Below are positions 50,982 to 60,893 of a stretch of 64,000 bases of DNA, in pieces; position 1 is the first letter of the stretch, and each line of letters starts with the position of its first letter. The position numbers and the translations under genes were made by a program. The stretch lies in the NCBI RefSeq assembly GCF_016908495.1, contig NZ_JAFBDZ010000002.1:620001-684000 (forward strand). Direction: 5' to 3'. The notes under the pieces were generated by a model. The model saw only the letters and a list, made by a program, of their open reading frames with translations, did no database searches and was not told the DNA's origin. Source of the stretch: Rossellomorea pakistanensis. GTDB lineage: Bacteria; Bacillota; Bacilli; Bacillales; Bacillaceae_B.

Positions 50982-52046
50982 TTGAATTTATTTTTAACAG
51001 GAGCAACAGGATTTCTTGGTGGGAAATTGATCAAGAATCTTCTATCGAATAAAGATCATGAAGTATTTTTGTTAGTAAGAAATGTGAAAAAAGCAGATAG
51101 ATTGAGAGCCTCTTTTCTTCAAGAAGAGCAGAAGAGAATGCATATTTTCCAGGGGGACATCACTCTTCCTAACGGAGGACTAAGTGATGAGGATATTGAA
51201 TGGCTAAGCGGGAAAATCGATGCCGTCTATCATTTGGCCGCCCTTGTTAAATTTGATTTAGAATTACGGAAGGAACTGTTTGCTGCTAATTATGAAGGGA
51301 CAAAAAATATCTTGTCACTTGCGATGAGTTTAAAAGCGAAAAAATTCTTTTACGTAAGTACTGCTTATACTGTTGGGAAAAAGAAATACGGTGTCGAGGA
51401 ATTATACCCATTCGACAGTGATGTTCATAACCCATATGAAGAAAGTAAAGTAAAATCAGAACACCTTGTCGATTCATATCGTAATCAAATGGATGTTTCG
51501 ATTTTCCGCCCGGCGATTATCGTAGGTGACTCCAAAACGGGTGAGGCTGACTCTCATTTTACTTTGTACGGATTTATGCGCGCATTAGATATTTTCAAGC
51601 GTAAGATCTCAAGGGGAAAAGGAGAAGAGCGAACCTTTCGCCTAGTGGCCGCTAAAGAAGGGACATCCAATCTTGTCCCTGTCGACTATGTAGCCAATGT
51701 TTTAAGCTTAGCACCAGAAAAAGCAGAAGCAAATAAAATCTATCATATCACTAATCCGAACCCGCCAACAAACTTGGAGCTTCTACACTATTTGAAAACA
51801 GCTTTACAGTTTAAGAGTTTATCAGTTGTAGAAGATGCTGGGAAGTATGAGTTGGATGAGGTTGAAGAACGACTCAATAGCATGGTGGATGTCTTTAAGG
51901 TATACCTCTCTGGTGATATCACTTTTGATGATCAAAACACACAGAAATTGATAAGAGGAACGAATGTTGATCATTTAAAGATGACAGATGCGATGATTGA
52001 AATGATTATTTTTGCTGGTGTTGGTAGGGGAGTTGTGGCTTCTTAA
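50982..52046 (+). CDS. Extended SDR / thioester-reductase-like NAD(P)-binding protein (354 aa)
   Basis: The TTG at 50982 lies 8 bases after AGGAG; the GTG at 50973 overlaps that site. The Rossmann motif TGATGFLGGKLI is at the very N-terminus, with HLAALVKFD, the STAY segment and catalytic YEESK (NPYEESKVKSE). The pattern is that of NAD-dependent epimerases and fatty acyl-CoA/thioester reductases (Male-sterility/NAD_binding_4 type). Probably co-transcribed with the hydrolase. Confidence 0.88.
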   Translation: MNLFLTGATGFLGGKLIKNLLSNKDHEVFLLVRNVKKADRLRASFLQEEQKRMHIFQGDITLPNGGLSDEDIEWLSGKIDAVYHLAALVKFDLELRKELFAANYEGTKNILSLAMSLKAKKFFYVSTAYTVGKKKYGVEELYPFDSDVHNPYEESKVKSEHLVDSYRNQMDVSIFRPAIIVGDSKTGEADSHFTLYGFMRALDIFKRKISRGKGEERTFRLVAAKEGTSNLVPVDYVANVLSLAPEKAEANKIYHITNPNPPTNLELLHYLKTALQFKSLSVVEDAGKYELDEVEERLNSMVDVFKVYLSGDITFDDQNTQKLIRGTNVDHLKMTDAMIEMIIFAGVGRGVVAS

Positions 52047-52075
52047 AGCGATACTATAATAAAGATTAACTGATT

Positions 52076-52120
52076 AGCAGAGAAATGTGGTGATTTTATT
52101 ATTCATTTCCCTGCTTTTTT
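52076..52120. terminator. Terminator between convergent genes
   Basis: GCAGAGAAATG pairs with CATTTCCCTGC around 16 bases, then TTTTTT. It serves the reductase gene. Confidence 0.9.
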
Positions 52121-53437
52121 CTATAAACGTTTAACTCGATAATGGTATCTAATTTCATTGAAAATAATATAGATCACTACCAGAAGGAAGGCTGCGATAA
52201 AGCTAACCCATATCGAATAGATGGATGAGTGGAAACGAAGTGAGATCATTCCCGAAACCCAACCAACTAAAGAACAATAGGGTAAATAAGTTGGAACTTT
52301 CTTCGAGTAAAAAAGAATCGTTATCATGGTAGGGATGATGGCAACATACACTTGACCGAAAAAGAAGATAAGCTCTAATAAATTTGGCGTTAATACTGAG
52401 CTAATGATAAATAATAGAAGGGAAAGAATCCCAGCAATAAAATAGGTTTTTTTCAATTGATTCTGTTCACTCCACTTTTTTTTAACGTTAACCATATTAC
52501 GTACAACCATAATCGATGTGGCATGTAGCTCAGCACCGATAGTAGATGCGAGAGCACTAAAGCAGCTTCCAATAAATAATAGAGTGAGAAATAAAGAATC
52601 GATTTTCTCAATAAGTTCATATAATACTGAATAGATATTTTCATAGCCCTGATTAAAGATGGCAATCACTGTCATGGCAGAGAAGGCAAGGGGGATGGTA
52701 GCCCATATAAACCCTGACATCATAAAAGACGTTCTCACCTTGGTTTTTTCAATGATATAAAGTCGCTGCCAGCTGGCTCTATCAATTAATACTTGTCCAA
52801 AACCGATCAATAAAGCTGTCAGTATAAAGGGGGTGACAGAGCTGTTCTTTAAAAATAAAAGATAGGGATGATAGAGATGAAGACCGTCATAAACAGGAAA
52901 AACTCCTTCTTGAATAAAAAAGTAGACAGGGATGAAAATAATGGCTGCAAATATGAGTGAAATGTGTAAACCTTCAAATCGATGAATTCTTTTCATGCCA
53001 CCTAATCCCGCTAGAAGGAAACAATAAATGAAAAAGAAAAATAAGCCAATAAATGCAGGAATATTAAAGATCAAATGAAATAGGATTCCAACCCCTAGTG
53101 CTTGTACGAATAATGAATCGATACTGGTGATCAAAAGGACCATCAGGACAAACCAGTAGGACTTACCGCTAAGTCTCTCCTGTAACACATCACCTATTGT
53201 CATCGCATTCGGGAATCGTTCTCTTATTTTTGGAGCCATCCAGCCAAATAAAAAAAGAGCAAAGGCTCCCATTAAAGCGTAACCTACCCCTCCTAATAGC
53301 CCATATTTAACAAGAGTTTCCGGTGATGAAAGGATCGTGTTTCCTGTAATCCACCTTGCTAATAAGGAGACGACTCCATAAGCGATACCAAATTTAATTC
53401 CACCTTGTATATAGTGCTGATAAACCCCTTGCTTCAT
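52121..53437 (-). CDS. Sodium:solute symporter-family protein (438 aa)
   Basis: About 12 helices; LIDRASWQRLYIIEKTKV matches the conserved segment of SLC5/SSS transporters (compare DQ-x-WQR in urea and proline carriers), as do SFMMSGFIWATIPLAFSAMT and GSCFSALASTIGAELHATS. It is slightly shorter than usual (about 480). It starts 3 bp after the response-regulator stop, so it is in one operon with the two-component genes upstream, which probably sense its substrate. The substrate is unknown. Confidence 0.82.
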   Translation of the reverse strand: MKQGVYQHYIQGGIKFGIAYGVVSLLARWITGNTILSSPETLVKYGLLGGVGYALMGAFALFLFGWMAPKIRERFPNAMTIGDVLQERLSGKSYWFVLMVLLITSIDSLFVQALGVGILFHLIFNIPAFIGLFFFFIYCFLLAGLGGMKRIHRFEGLHISLIFAAIIFIPVYFFIQEGVFPVYDGLHLYHPYLLFLKNSSVTPFILTALLIGFGQVLIDRASWQRLYIIEKTKVRTSFMMSGFIWATIPLAFSAMTVIAIFNQGYENIYSVLYELIEKIDSLFLTLLFIGSCFSALASTIGAELHATSIMVVRNMVNVKKKWSEQNQLKKTYFIAGILSLLLFIISSVLTPNLLELIFFFGQVYVAIIPTMITILFYSKKVPTYLPYCSLVGWVSGMISLRFHSSIYSIWVSFIAAFLLVVIYIIFNEIRYHYRVKRL

Positions 53438-53440
53438 TCG

Positions 53441-54130
53441 TTAAACCTTCTCCCTTAATCTGTATTCTCTTGGTGATAATCCAACTTGCTTTTTAAATAG
53501 AACACTAAAATAGTGCTGACTATTAAATCCACACTCTTCTGAAATCGATGAAATCGGTTTCTCGCTTTTATCTAGTAATGATTGTTTTGCCATTTCAATT
53601 CGATAATCATTTAAATACTCCGAGAAACTGACCTTCATTTCTTCATTAAACTTTCTGCTTAAATAGGTACTGTTGATGTGGATTTGATTAGCTAGGATAG
53701 AGAGAGAAAGCTTTTTGCTATATTGTTCATGAATGATATTTAATGCTTGTTGAACAATGTGAGATTGGACATCTGTATGATGATAATTCTCTAACACTTT
53801 GCATAATTCTTCTTCAATGATCGGTTTGGTAATATAGTCTTTCGCGCCCAGTCGAATGGACGCTTGTGCATAATCGAACGATTGAAAGGCTGTTACCATA
53901 ACGATATCTATGCTATCTTTCATTTTTATTTCCATCCCTAGTTCGATGCCTGATTTTCCTGGTAACTGAATATCTAGTAATGCAAGAGCTATTGGGTAAT
54001 CCTGAATCATTTTTAACGCCTGTGAGGCATCAATGGCTTTATGAATGGTCCAATAAGGAAAACGGTGCTGAATGATGTAATCGAGTTGTTCTAATTCAAG
54101 GGGTTCATCATCAACAATCAGAATATGCAT
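53441..54130 (-). CDS. YesN-type response regulator with AraC domain (229 aa)
   Basis: The receiver domain has D53 (LLDIQLPGKSG) and the Lys in DYITKPI; a C-terminal AraC helix-turn-helix pair follows (LSILANQIHINSTYLSRKFN and GFNSQHYFSVLFKKQVGLSP). It lacks the long middle domain of typical YesN proteins (about 370 residues), so it is a compact form. It lies 2 bp after the kinase gene and likely activates the symporter operon. Confidence 0.93.
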   Translation of the reverse strand: MHILIVDDEPLELEQLDYIIQHRFPYWTIHKAIDASQALKMIQDYPIALALLDIQLPGKSGIELGMEIKMKDSIDIVMVTAFQSFDYAQASIRLGAKDYITKPIIEEELCKVLENYHHTDVQSHIVQQALNIIHEQYSKKLSLSILANQIHINSTYLSRKFNEEMKVSFSEYLNDYRIEMAKQSLLDKSEKPISSISEECGFNSQHYFSVLFKKQVGLSPREYRLREKV

Positions 54131-54132
54131 GT

Positions 54133-54915
54133 CTATCTCTCCTTTACGAAGCTATAGTGCCCTTCTAAGCATACTTTTGGCCAAATCGTTTGGACGCTTG
54201 TCCCATGCTCTTCGTGGCGAAGTTGGAGCAGTGTTTGTTTTTGTGGAAACAACATCTGTAACCTTTTACGGATATTTAATAGCCCTAACCCATGTTCTCC
54301 TTGTCCATGGTACAAAGAGTGATCCTCGAAAGAAGTTGAACTATTCCAGACTTCTAAATGAATACTGTCGTTCTCTTCTTTAAAGAAAATTTTTAGTCTG
54401 ACCTTCCCAGGAGTCTTTTCTAACCCATGTTTGAAAGAGTTCTCTACTAGCGTTTGGAGCAGAAAAGGAGGGACAAGGGCGTTAAGGACCCCTTCGTCAA
54501 TATTCCAGATAATTTCAAGTCTCTCTCTAAATCGGAGCTTTTGAATATCGAGGTAATACTGAGTGTATTGGACTTCCTCATTGATGGTAATGAAGGGCTC
54601 TGTTTTTTTATATTTAAATTTAAAATACTTGGAAAGGGCTTCAATTGAAGAAATTAATTCTTCTTTTCGATTCAAGCGTGCCAAACTAAGTAAAATATTC
54701 AGTGTATTAAAAAAGAAATGGGGCTGAATTTGTTGATTAAGTTGATTGTATTTAGCTTCTTGTAGTTCCTGTTCAAGTAGCAGCTCGTTTTTTTCTTTCT
54801 TTAATTGGTCTAATCTTTTCTCAAAAATAAATAGGAATAATAAGCTAAAAGCCCCAAGTAGAGGGGCTAATACACATAACATGATATAAACAGAAAATGT
54901 TTCTAGAGTGAGCAT
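54133..54915 (-). CDS. LytS/YesM-type sensor kinase (260 aa)
   Basis: One N-terminal helix (about 8-29, YIMLCVLAPLLGAFSLLFLF), a short coiled coil, then the His_kinase motif QIQPHFFFNTLN with the phosphoacceptor His and a HATPase domain (LVPPFLLQTLVENSFKHGLE, GQGEHGLGLLNIRKRL). With no extracytoplasmic sensor domain it may sense within the membrane or through the symporter coded downstream. First gene of a three-gene minus-strand operon. Confidence 0.92.
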   Translation of the reverse strand: MLTLETFSVYIMLCVLAPLLGAFSLLFLFIFEKRLDQLKKEKNELLLEQELQEAKYNQLNQQIQPHFFFNTLNILLSLARLNRKEELISSIEALSKYFKFKYKKTEPFITINEEVQYTQYYLDIQKLRFRERLEIIWNIDEGVLNALVPPFLLQTLVENSFKHGLEKTPGKVRLKIFFKEENDSIHLEVWNSSTSFEDHSLYHGQGEHGLGLLNIRKRLQMLFPQKQTLLQLRHEEHGTSVQTIWPKVCLEGHYSFVKER

Positions 54916-54985
54916 TGTTTAAACTCCTAAAGGTAGTGAATAACTCTATTTTATAAGAAAAAGAAGATTCTGAAAACACATCCTC

Positions 54986-55972
54986 CTATTGTAAATAATG
55001 ACAGCGGGCGAAGTGACCCTCATTTCCAATCATAGGTGGTAGTTCGGCTTTACAAAGCTCGGTTGCCAAAGGGCAGCGAGTATGAAATTTACATCCAGAT
55101 GGCGGGTTTAATGGAGAAGGAACATCCCCTTTCAAAATGATTCTTTCTCTCGACTTCGTAGTGATATCTGCCACAGGAATGGCGGATAATAAAGCTTTTG
55201 TATAGGGGTGAGCAGGCTGTTGAAATAATTGGTGTTTCGAGCCTACTTCTACTAGCTTTCCAAGATACATTACCATTACTCGATCAGAGATATGTCTAAC
55301 AACACTTAAATCATGAGAGATAAAAAGATAGGTTAAATGAAATTCCTTCTGAAGTCGCTTCAATAAGTTTAAAATTTGTGCCTGAATCGAAACATCCAAA
55401 GCGGAGACCGCTTCATCACAAATGATGATCTTTGGATTGACCGCTAAAGCGCGGGCAATCCCAATCCGTTGCCTTTGTCCGCCGCTAAACTCGTGAGGTA
55501 AACGGTCTAATGAAATGATAGGTAGTCCAACATAATCTAATAATTCTCTCATTCTTTTCTCTTGCTGAGAGGGTGGAACCACCTTCTGGATGGTCATCGC
55601 TTCCTTTAGAATCTTTCTCACAGTTTGTCTAGGGTTTAACGATGCAAAGGGGTCTTGAAAAATAACCTGAATATCTCCTCTCATTTTTCTCATTTCTTTT
55701 TTGGATAAGCTGTTTAGATCTACTCCGTTGTATTTTATGGTGCCTTCTGTTGGTTTATCTAACTGTAAGATCGCTCGTCCTGTTGTCGATTTTCCACAAC
55801 CTGACTCCCCAACGATACTTAAGGTTTCTCCTTCAAAAAGGGTGAAGCTGATATCATCTACCGCCTTCACTTCCTGTCTTGGCTGAAATAGAGATTCACG
55901 TTTAACGGGAAAGTATTGCTTTAGTCCTTTGATTTCTAATATCGGCTTTCTCTTTGTTAAAGTTGTTGTCAT
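54986..55972 (-). CDS. Peptide-type ABC transporter ATPase (Opp/DppF-like, 328 aa)
   Basis: Walker [12 protein letters not shown], signature FSGGQRQRIGIARAL, Walker B IIICDEAVSALD and the C-terminal oligopeptide/dipeptide domain with clustered Cys (CKFHTRCPLATELCKAELPP, ARCHYLQ). It is the fourth gene of a minus-strand operon for uptake of a peptide, nickel or other small nutrient and overlaps the preceding ATPase gene by 4 bp. Confidence 0.95.
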   Translation of the reverse strand: MTTTLTKRKPILEIKGLKQYFPVKRESLFQPRQEVKAVDDISFTLFEGETLSIVGESGCGKSTTGRAILQLDKPTEGTIKYNGVDLNSLSKKEMRKMRGDIQVIFQDPFASLNPRQTVRKILKEAMTIQKVVPPSQQEKRMRELLDYVGLPIISLDRLPHEFSGGQRQRIGIARALAVNPKIIICDEAVSALDVSIQAQILNLLKRLQKEFHLTYLFISHDLSVVRHISDRVMVMYLGKLVEVGSKHQLFQQPAHPYTKALLSAIPVADITTKSRERIILKGDVPSPLNPPSGCKFHTRCPLATELCKAELPPMIGNEGHFARCHYLQ

Positions 55973-56973
55973 TCAGCTTCCACTCCTTTTTGTTGAATGT
56001 TCTGGCTATAAAGGAAGCAACGAATTTGACTGCCGTCATCTAAAGTGTTGAGAGAAGGTTCTTCTACATGACACTGTGCTGTCGCCAAAGGGCAACGCGG
56101 AGAGAAACGGCATCCTTTTGGCATGTCATAAGGTGAAGGGACATTTCCTTTCATTGTTTGTAGTTCCTCTTGGTCCTCATGCAGTTTTGGCAGAGAGGAC
56201 ATAAGACCTGACGTGTATGGATGTTTAGGGTTTGTAAATAATTGTTCTGCAGTACTGTACTCTACGATTTGACCTGCATACATGACGGCAACTTTGTCAC
56301 ACAGCTCAGCTACAACTCCAAGATCATGGGTAATAAAGATAATCCCCATATTTAATTTCTTCTGAAGATCTTTCATCAACTTCAGGATTTGCGCTTGAAT
56401 GGTAACATCAAGAGCTGTTGTCGGTTCATCAGCAATGAGTACTTCAGGATTACAAGCAAGCGCCATGGCAATCATTACACGTTGCCTCATTCCACCACTC
56501 AATTGAAACGGCTCCTGCTTCGCTCGTTTTTCAGGTGAAGGAATTCCAACAAGCTCCAACATCTCTACTGCTTTTTTCCATGCTTCCTTCTTGTTTAACC
56601 TTTGATGTACTCGAATGGCTTCTGCAATCTGTTCTCCAACAGGGATCACTGGATTTAATGACGTCATTGGTTCTTGAAAGATCATCGAAATTTGATTTCC
56701 TCTTACATGACGCATTTCTTTCTCTGACATTTGTAAAATATTTTTTCCTTTTAAGCTAATCGTTCCATCAACTATTTCCCCTGGGGGAGAAGGCACGAGC
56801 CTAAGAATAGAAAGGGAAGTCATACTTTTCCCGCATCCAGATTCTCCAACAATCCCGAGTGTTTCACTTTCATGAAGGACGAAATCAATACCATCCACTG
56901 CTTTTGTTACACCATTCTTTGAAGAAAAGTGCGTTTTAAGATTGCTCACTTCTAACACTACTTCTTTGCTCAT
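55969..56973 (-). CDS. Peptide-type ABC transporter ATPase (Opp/DppD-like, 334 aa)
   Basis: Walker [12 protein letters not shown], signature [15 protein letters not shown], Walker [13 protein letters not shown] and the Cys-rich C-terminal domain ([14 protein letters not shown]). It works as a heterodimer with the following ATPase. GAAAGGAG lies before the ATG, 16 bp after the permease stop. Confidence 0.95.
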   Translation of the reverse strand: MSKEVVLEVSNLKTHFSSKNGVTKAVDGIDFVLHESETLGIVGESGCGKSMTSLSILRLVPSPPGEIVDGTISLKGKNILQMSEKEMRHVRGNQISMIFQEPMTSLNPVIPVGEQIAEAIRVHQRLNKKEAWKKAVEMLELVGIPSPEKRAKQEPFQLSGGMRQRVMIAMALACNPEVLIADEPTTALDVTIQAQILKLMKDLQKKLNMGIIFITHDLGVVAELCDKVAVMYAGQIVEYSTAEQLFTNPKHPYTSGLMSSLPKLHEDQEELQTMKGNVPSPYDMPKGCRFSPRCPLATAQCHVEEPSLNTLDDGSQIRCFLYSQNIQQKGVEAE

Positions 56974-56989
56974 ATTAAAACACTCCTTT

Positions 56990-57910
56990 CTAATTTAGTT
57001 CAATTCGCTTATTGAAGAATCGATATAAAATATCAACAAATAGATTAACAAAGACGAAGACGAGGGAAGCAATAAGAACTCCACCTTGTACCATTGGCAA
57101 ATCTCTCATCCGAATCGAGTCTATAATCATCCGGCCAAGACCGTTAATAGCAAAAACAGATTCAATCAATACCGTACCTCCTAATAGTGCACCGAATTGA
57201 AGTCCTACAACGGTGATGACAGGTATAAGTGCGTTACGAAGGGCGTGTTTATAAATAATAACGATTCCTTTAAGTCCTTTCGCACGAGCCGTACGAATAT
57301 AATCTTGGCGCACCACTTCGAGCATGCTGGACCTAGTCATCCTTGCTACAATAGCCGCTCCACCAACCCCTAGCGTTAAGGCTGGTAAAATAATATGGAG
57401 GATACTGTCCCAGCCCGCAACCGGAAGGATTTGTAATTGAACAGAGAAAACATACATTAATAACAATCCGAGCCAGAAGCTTGGTAGAGAAATTCCTAAT
57501 AAGGCGACAATCATCACCGTAATATCAGTCGCTGAATAAGGTCTTACAGCTGAGATAATTCCCGCTGTCATTCCAAGCACAATCGTGATGAGAGTACTAT
57601 AAAAGGCTAATTCGATCGTGATCGGTAATCTTGCCATTACTTCTTGGAGAACGGGCTGCTGACTTTTCAATGATGTTCCGAAATCTCCCTGAAAGACATT
57701 CATAATATAATCCCCATATTGAACATAGAGTGGTCTATTTAACCCGAGTTCTTCCCTCAATAAATTAATCGCTTCTTTTGACGCTCCTTCTCCTGCAAGG
57801 ATGACAGCCGGATCTCCTGGTACCATCTGCATGATGAAGAATACAACAAGAGTGACGCCGAACACCACGGGTATAACTTCTAATAATCTTCTAAAAATGT
57901 AAAATGCCAC
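56990..57910 (-). CDS. Peptide-type ABC permease (DppB-like, 306 aa)
   Basis: The GTG at 57910 follows GGAGGAAATC; a longer reading to 57988 has no site. It shows the N-terminal FYIFRRLLEVIPVVFGVTLV helix, a periplasmic loop (DYIMNVFQGDFGTSLKSQQP) and the BPD_transp_1 domain with the EAA loop (VRQDYIRTARAKGLKGIVII). There are six helices. It pairs with the DppC-like permease coded 200 bp upstream; the spacer 57911-58110 holds no feature that I can support. Confidence 0.94.
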   Translation of the reverse strand: MAFYIFRRLLEVIPVVFGVTLVVFFIMQMVPGDPAVILAGEGASKEAINLLREELGLNRPLYVQYGDYIMNVFQGDFGTSLKSQQPVLQEVMARLPITIELAFYSTLITIVLGMTAGIISAVRPYSATDITVMIVALLGISLPSFWLGLLLMYVFSVQLQILPVAGWDSILHIILPALTLGVGGAAIVARMTRSSMLEVVRQDYIRTARAKGLKGIVIIYKHALRNALIPVITVVGLQFGALLGGTVLIESVFAINGLGRMIIDSIRMRDLPMVQGGVLIASLVFVFVNLFVDILYRFFNKRIELN

Positions 57911-58110
57911 TGTGATTTCCTCCTTTTCATTTGATTTTAATGTGTTGAGGTTTTTTAATAAGAGAATTGGCAAATTGTCCAGTTTCATCTTTTGGTCGGC
58001 TTTTTATTTTTATTGGTCAAAACTACCTATATATCTCATTCGACAAATAGCGACTCTCAACACTCGCTACATTCTTAAATTTAATTAAGCAGTAACAAAA
58101 TTTGCGTCAT

Positions 58111-59016
58111 TTAAGATTTAAGTCTCGGATCTAAGGCATCGCGTAGTCCATCTCCAAATAAATTAAACCCAAGCACTAGAATGGAAATGGCTAGTCCAGG
58201 GAAAATAGCCATATATGGGGCACTAAATAAAAAATCCCTGCCATTAGAGAGCATGGTTCCCCATTCTGGTGAAGGCGGTTGTGCTCCCAATCCTAGGAAA
58301 GAGAGTCCCGCCGCCGATAAAATCGCTGTTGCCAATCGAAGGGTCCCTTGAATAATAATCGGTGATAGGATATTCGGTAAGATATGCTTGAATATGATCG
58401 TTGCGTCGTTTGCTCCTAATGATCGGATGGCATCGATATACTCGAGTTTCTTCGTTTCTAACATTGAACCCCTCACGACCCTTGCAAATAAAGGAATAGA
58501 GAAAACCCCTACAGCAATCATGACATTGATCAGGCTTGGTCCTAGTGCACTGATGATGGCAAGAGCTAATAGTATTCCTGGAAACGCAAGCATCACATCT
58601 AGAATTCTACTAATGATCGTATCGAGCCAACCTCCATAATACCCAGCGACTAGTCCCATAATGATTCCGAAAAAGGCACCGAATGTTACCGCAGCGAACC
58701 CCACTCCCATTGATAATCTTGACCCATAGAGGATTCTTGCTAATATATCTCTCCCTTTATCATCTGTTCCCATCCAATGCTCCATGCTTGGGGGCTGAAG
58801 CTTATTAGTAAGATCAATCTCGTAAGGATCATAGCTGGCAAGCAAAGGAGCAAAAAAAGCAACTAATATATAGATAAGGACAATCGCTCCACCTAAAACA
58901 GCCGCTTTATTTTTTGAGAAAGATTCCCAAAACTGTTTCATTCTCTCGCGAAACAAGGAAGTTTTTGATTCAGTCAAAGCAGGTTGAATCTCTTCCACTT
59001 TCAATTCCGATGTCAT
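58111..59016 (-). CDS. Peptide-type ABC permease (DppC-like, 301 aa)
   Basis: The ATG at 59016 follows AAGGAGGAAC; a longer reading to 59184 would cross the promoter region. The N-terminal OppC_N helix (AAVLGGAIVLIYILVAFFAP), HWMGTDDKGRDILARILYGS and the EAA loop (KLEYIDAIRSLGANDATIIF) are typical. It is the first gene of the minus-strand operon, divergent from the binding-protein gene 193 bp away. Confidence 0.95.
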   Translation of the reverse strand: MTSELKVEEIQPALTESKTSLFRERMKQFWESFSKNKAAVLGGAIVLIYILVAFFAPLLASYDPYEIDLTNKLQPPSMEHWMGTDDKGRDILARILYGSRLSMGVGFAAVTFGAFFGIIMGLVAGYYGGWLDTIISRILDVMLAFPGILLALAIISALGPSLINVMIAVGVFSIPLFARVVRGSMLETKKLEYIDAIRSLGANDATIIFKHILPNILSPIIIQGTLRLATAILSAAGLSFLGLGAQPPSPEWGTMLSNGRDFLFSAPYMAIFPGLAISILVLGFNLFGDGLRDALDPRLKS

Positions 59017-59209
59017 TATTTGTTCCTCCTTAAACCTATTTTGTTTTGTGTAATTCAAAGATAGAGGAAGAAGGCAGGAAAAAAAAGATGATATTTTTGA
59101 ATTGTCAAAATAATAAAAAAACAGGTAAAGATATTGCAAAAAATTTGGAGATTTCTTTTTTATAATGCAAATAAGCCTTACCAATTATTAAAAAGGAGAG
59201 TGGAACAAA

Positions 59210-60793
59210 TTGAAAAAAACTTGGAGAAAAGAGAAGAGCATGAAAGGTCTTATCGTTCTTTTTATCATCATGACTATGCTGTTTGTGCAAGCTTGCTCAA
59301 CGAGTAATACTAGTAACGAGACTGCTGCAAATGAAAGTAGTAGTGAAAAGAAGGGGGGAATATTGAAGGTAGTCCGTTTATCAGATGCAACGAACTTAGA
59401 CCCTCACTTCATCACAGATATACCATCTGCAAATGTGTTATATCAGAAGGTTTATGAGACATTAGTTACGTTTAATAAAGAGATGGAAATTGTTCCGGGG
59501 TTGGCGAAAAGCTGGGAACAACCTGACGAAACAACATGGGTATTTACATTGAATGAAGGAATTACATTTCATGACGGTTCAAAATTTAACGCGGAAGCAG
59601 TGAAAAAGACATTTGAACGATTATTAGAGCCTAACACAGGTTCACCTCAGAGAGACAAGCTGAGCATGATCAAGGAAGTTAATGTTCTTGATGAGTATAA
59701 AGTTGAACTAAAGTTAAGCGCACCATATGCACCGCTGTTATCGATTTTAGCTAGTAATGAAGGAAGTATTTTAAGTCCGAAATCTTTAGAGGAAAATCCT
59801 GATACACTTTCTAAGCATCCTGTGGGAACAGGTCCCTTCAAGTTTGAATCATGGAAATCTGGAGAATCGATTACCCTTATAAAATATGATAAGTATTGGG
59901 GAGAGAAGCCTAATATTGATGGGATTGAGTTTAGCGTTGTACCTGAGGAAGCTACTCGTTTAGCAATGATTGAAACAGGAGAAGCTCACATTACGGATCA
60001 GGTACCAGTGACAGAAATTGAACGTATTGAAAGCTCAGATACTATTAATCTATACCGTACAGAAGGGCTAGCGGTTGAATACGTTGGTTTTAACACACAA
60101 AAGGCTCCTTTTGATAATGTGAAAGTTCGTCAAGCGATCTCTTCTGCGATAGAAAGAGAAGCGATCATTAAAGGGATTTATAATGGAGTTGGGACGTTAG
60201 CGAATTCTGCGATGAGCCCAAAAGTGTTCGGATATAGTAAGAATATTAAGCCTTATGAATACGATCCGAATAAAGCGAAGCAGTTATTAAAAGAAGCAGG
60301 ATTCGAAGATGGCTTAGAGCTTACACTGATTACAAGTGACAGGAAAGAACGAATTAATATGGCGGAAGTGATTCAGTCTCAATTAAAAGGAATTGGTGTA
60401 AAAGTAGATATCCAAGTTCTTGAGTATGGTGCCTATATTGAAGCCGTCGATAGTGGCGAACAAGATATGTTTATTGGTGGATGGGGAAATGCCACAGGAG
60501 ATGGCGACTATAATCAGTACAATCTGTTCCACTCTTCTTCACATGGTTCACCAGGAAATCACTTCTTCTACACGAATGAAAAAGTAGATAAGTTAATCGA
60601 ACAAGCAAGAAAAGAAACCAACCCAGAGGTTAGAAAACAGCTGTATGAAGAAGCGATGACCATTGAAATGGAAGAAGCTGTCTATATTCCAATCCGTAAC
60701 TATGAACACTTAGCTGTATACAACAATGATGTTAAGAACTTCTGGCTGAACGCTGTTAACTATTTAATGGTTAATGAAGCAACAATAGAATAG
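59210..60793 (+). CDS. Peptide-type ABC substrate-binding lipoprotein (527 aa)
   Basis: The TTG start follows AAGGAGAG. Lipoprotein signal with lipobox FVQAC (about Cys29). SBP_bac_5 features: LDPHFITDIPSANVLYQKVY, WTFTL-like VFTLNEGITFHDGSKFNAEA, VGTGPFKFESWKSGESITLI, FDNVKVRQAISSAIEREAII. It delivers substrate to the divergent DppBCDF-like transporter. The substrate may not be a peptide: two deaminase-like amidohydrolase genes follow. Confidence 0.94.
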   Translation: MKKTWRKEKSMKGLIVLFIIMTMLFVQACSTSNTSNETAANESSSEKKGGILKVVRLSDATNLDPHFITDIPSANVLYQKVYETLVTFNKEMEIVPGLAKSWEQPDETTWVFTLNEGITFHDGSKFNAEAVKKTFERLLEPNTGSPQRDKLSMIKEVNVLDEYKVELKLSAPYAPLLSILASNEGSILSPKSLEENPDTLSKHPVGTGPFKFESWKSGESITLIKYDKYWGEKPNIDGIEFSVVPEEATRLAMIETGEAHITDQVPVTEIERIESSDTINLYRTEGLAVEYVGFNTQKAPFDNVKVRQAISSAIEREAIIKGIYNGVGTLANSAMSPKVFGYSKNIKPYEYDPNKAKQLLKEAGFEDGLELTLITSDRKERINMAEVIQSQLKGIGVKVDIQVLEYGAYIEAVDSGEQDMFIGGWGNATGDGDYNQYNLFHSSSHGSPGNHFFYTNEKVDKLIEQARKETNPEVRKQLYEEAMTIEMEEAVYIPIRNYEHLAVYNNDVKNFWLNAVNYLMVNEATIE

Positions 60794-60893
60794 TGTATCA
60801 AGGGTGACTCGAAGATTTAATAGAGTAAAAGGGTTTCGGGTTTTTGAGTCACCCAATCTGTTTACGTTTAATCGAAGGAATGGAGGAGTAAAG

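Noticed and set aside
59134..59166. Promoter TTGCAA...TATAAT before the binding-protein gene
   Set aside because: The -10 is good, but the spacing to the only -35-like box is 21 bases, too long to claim.
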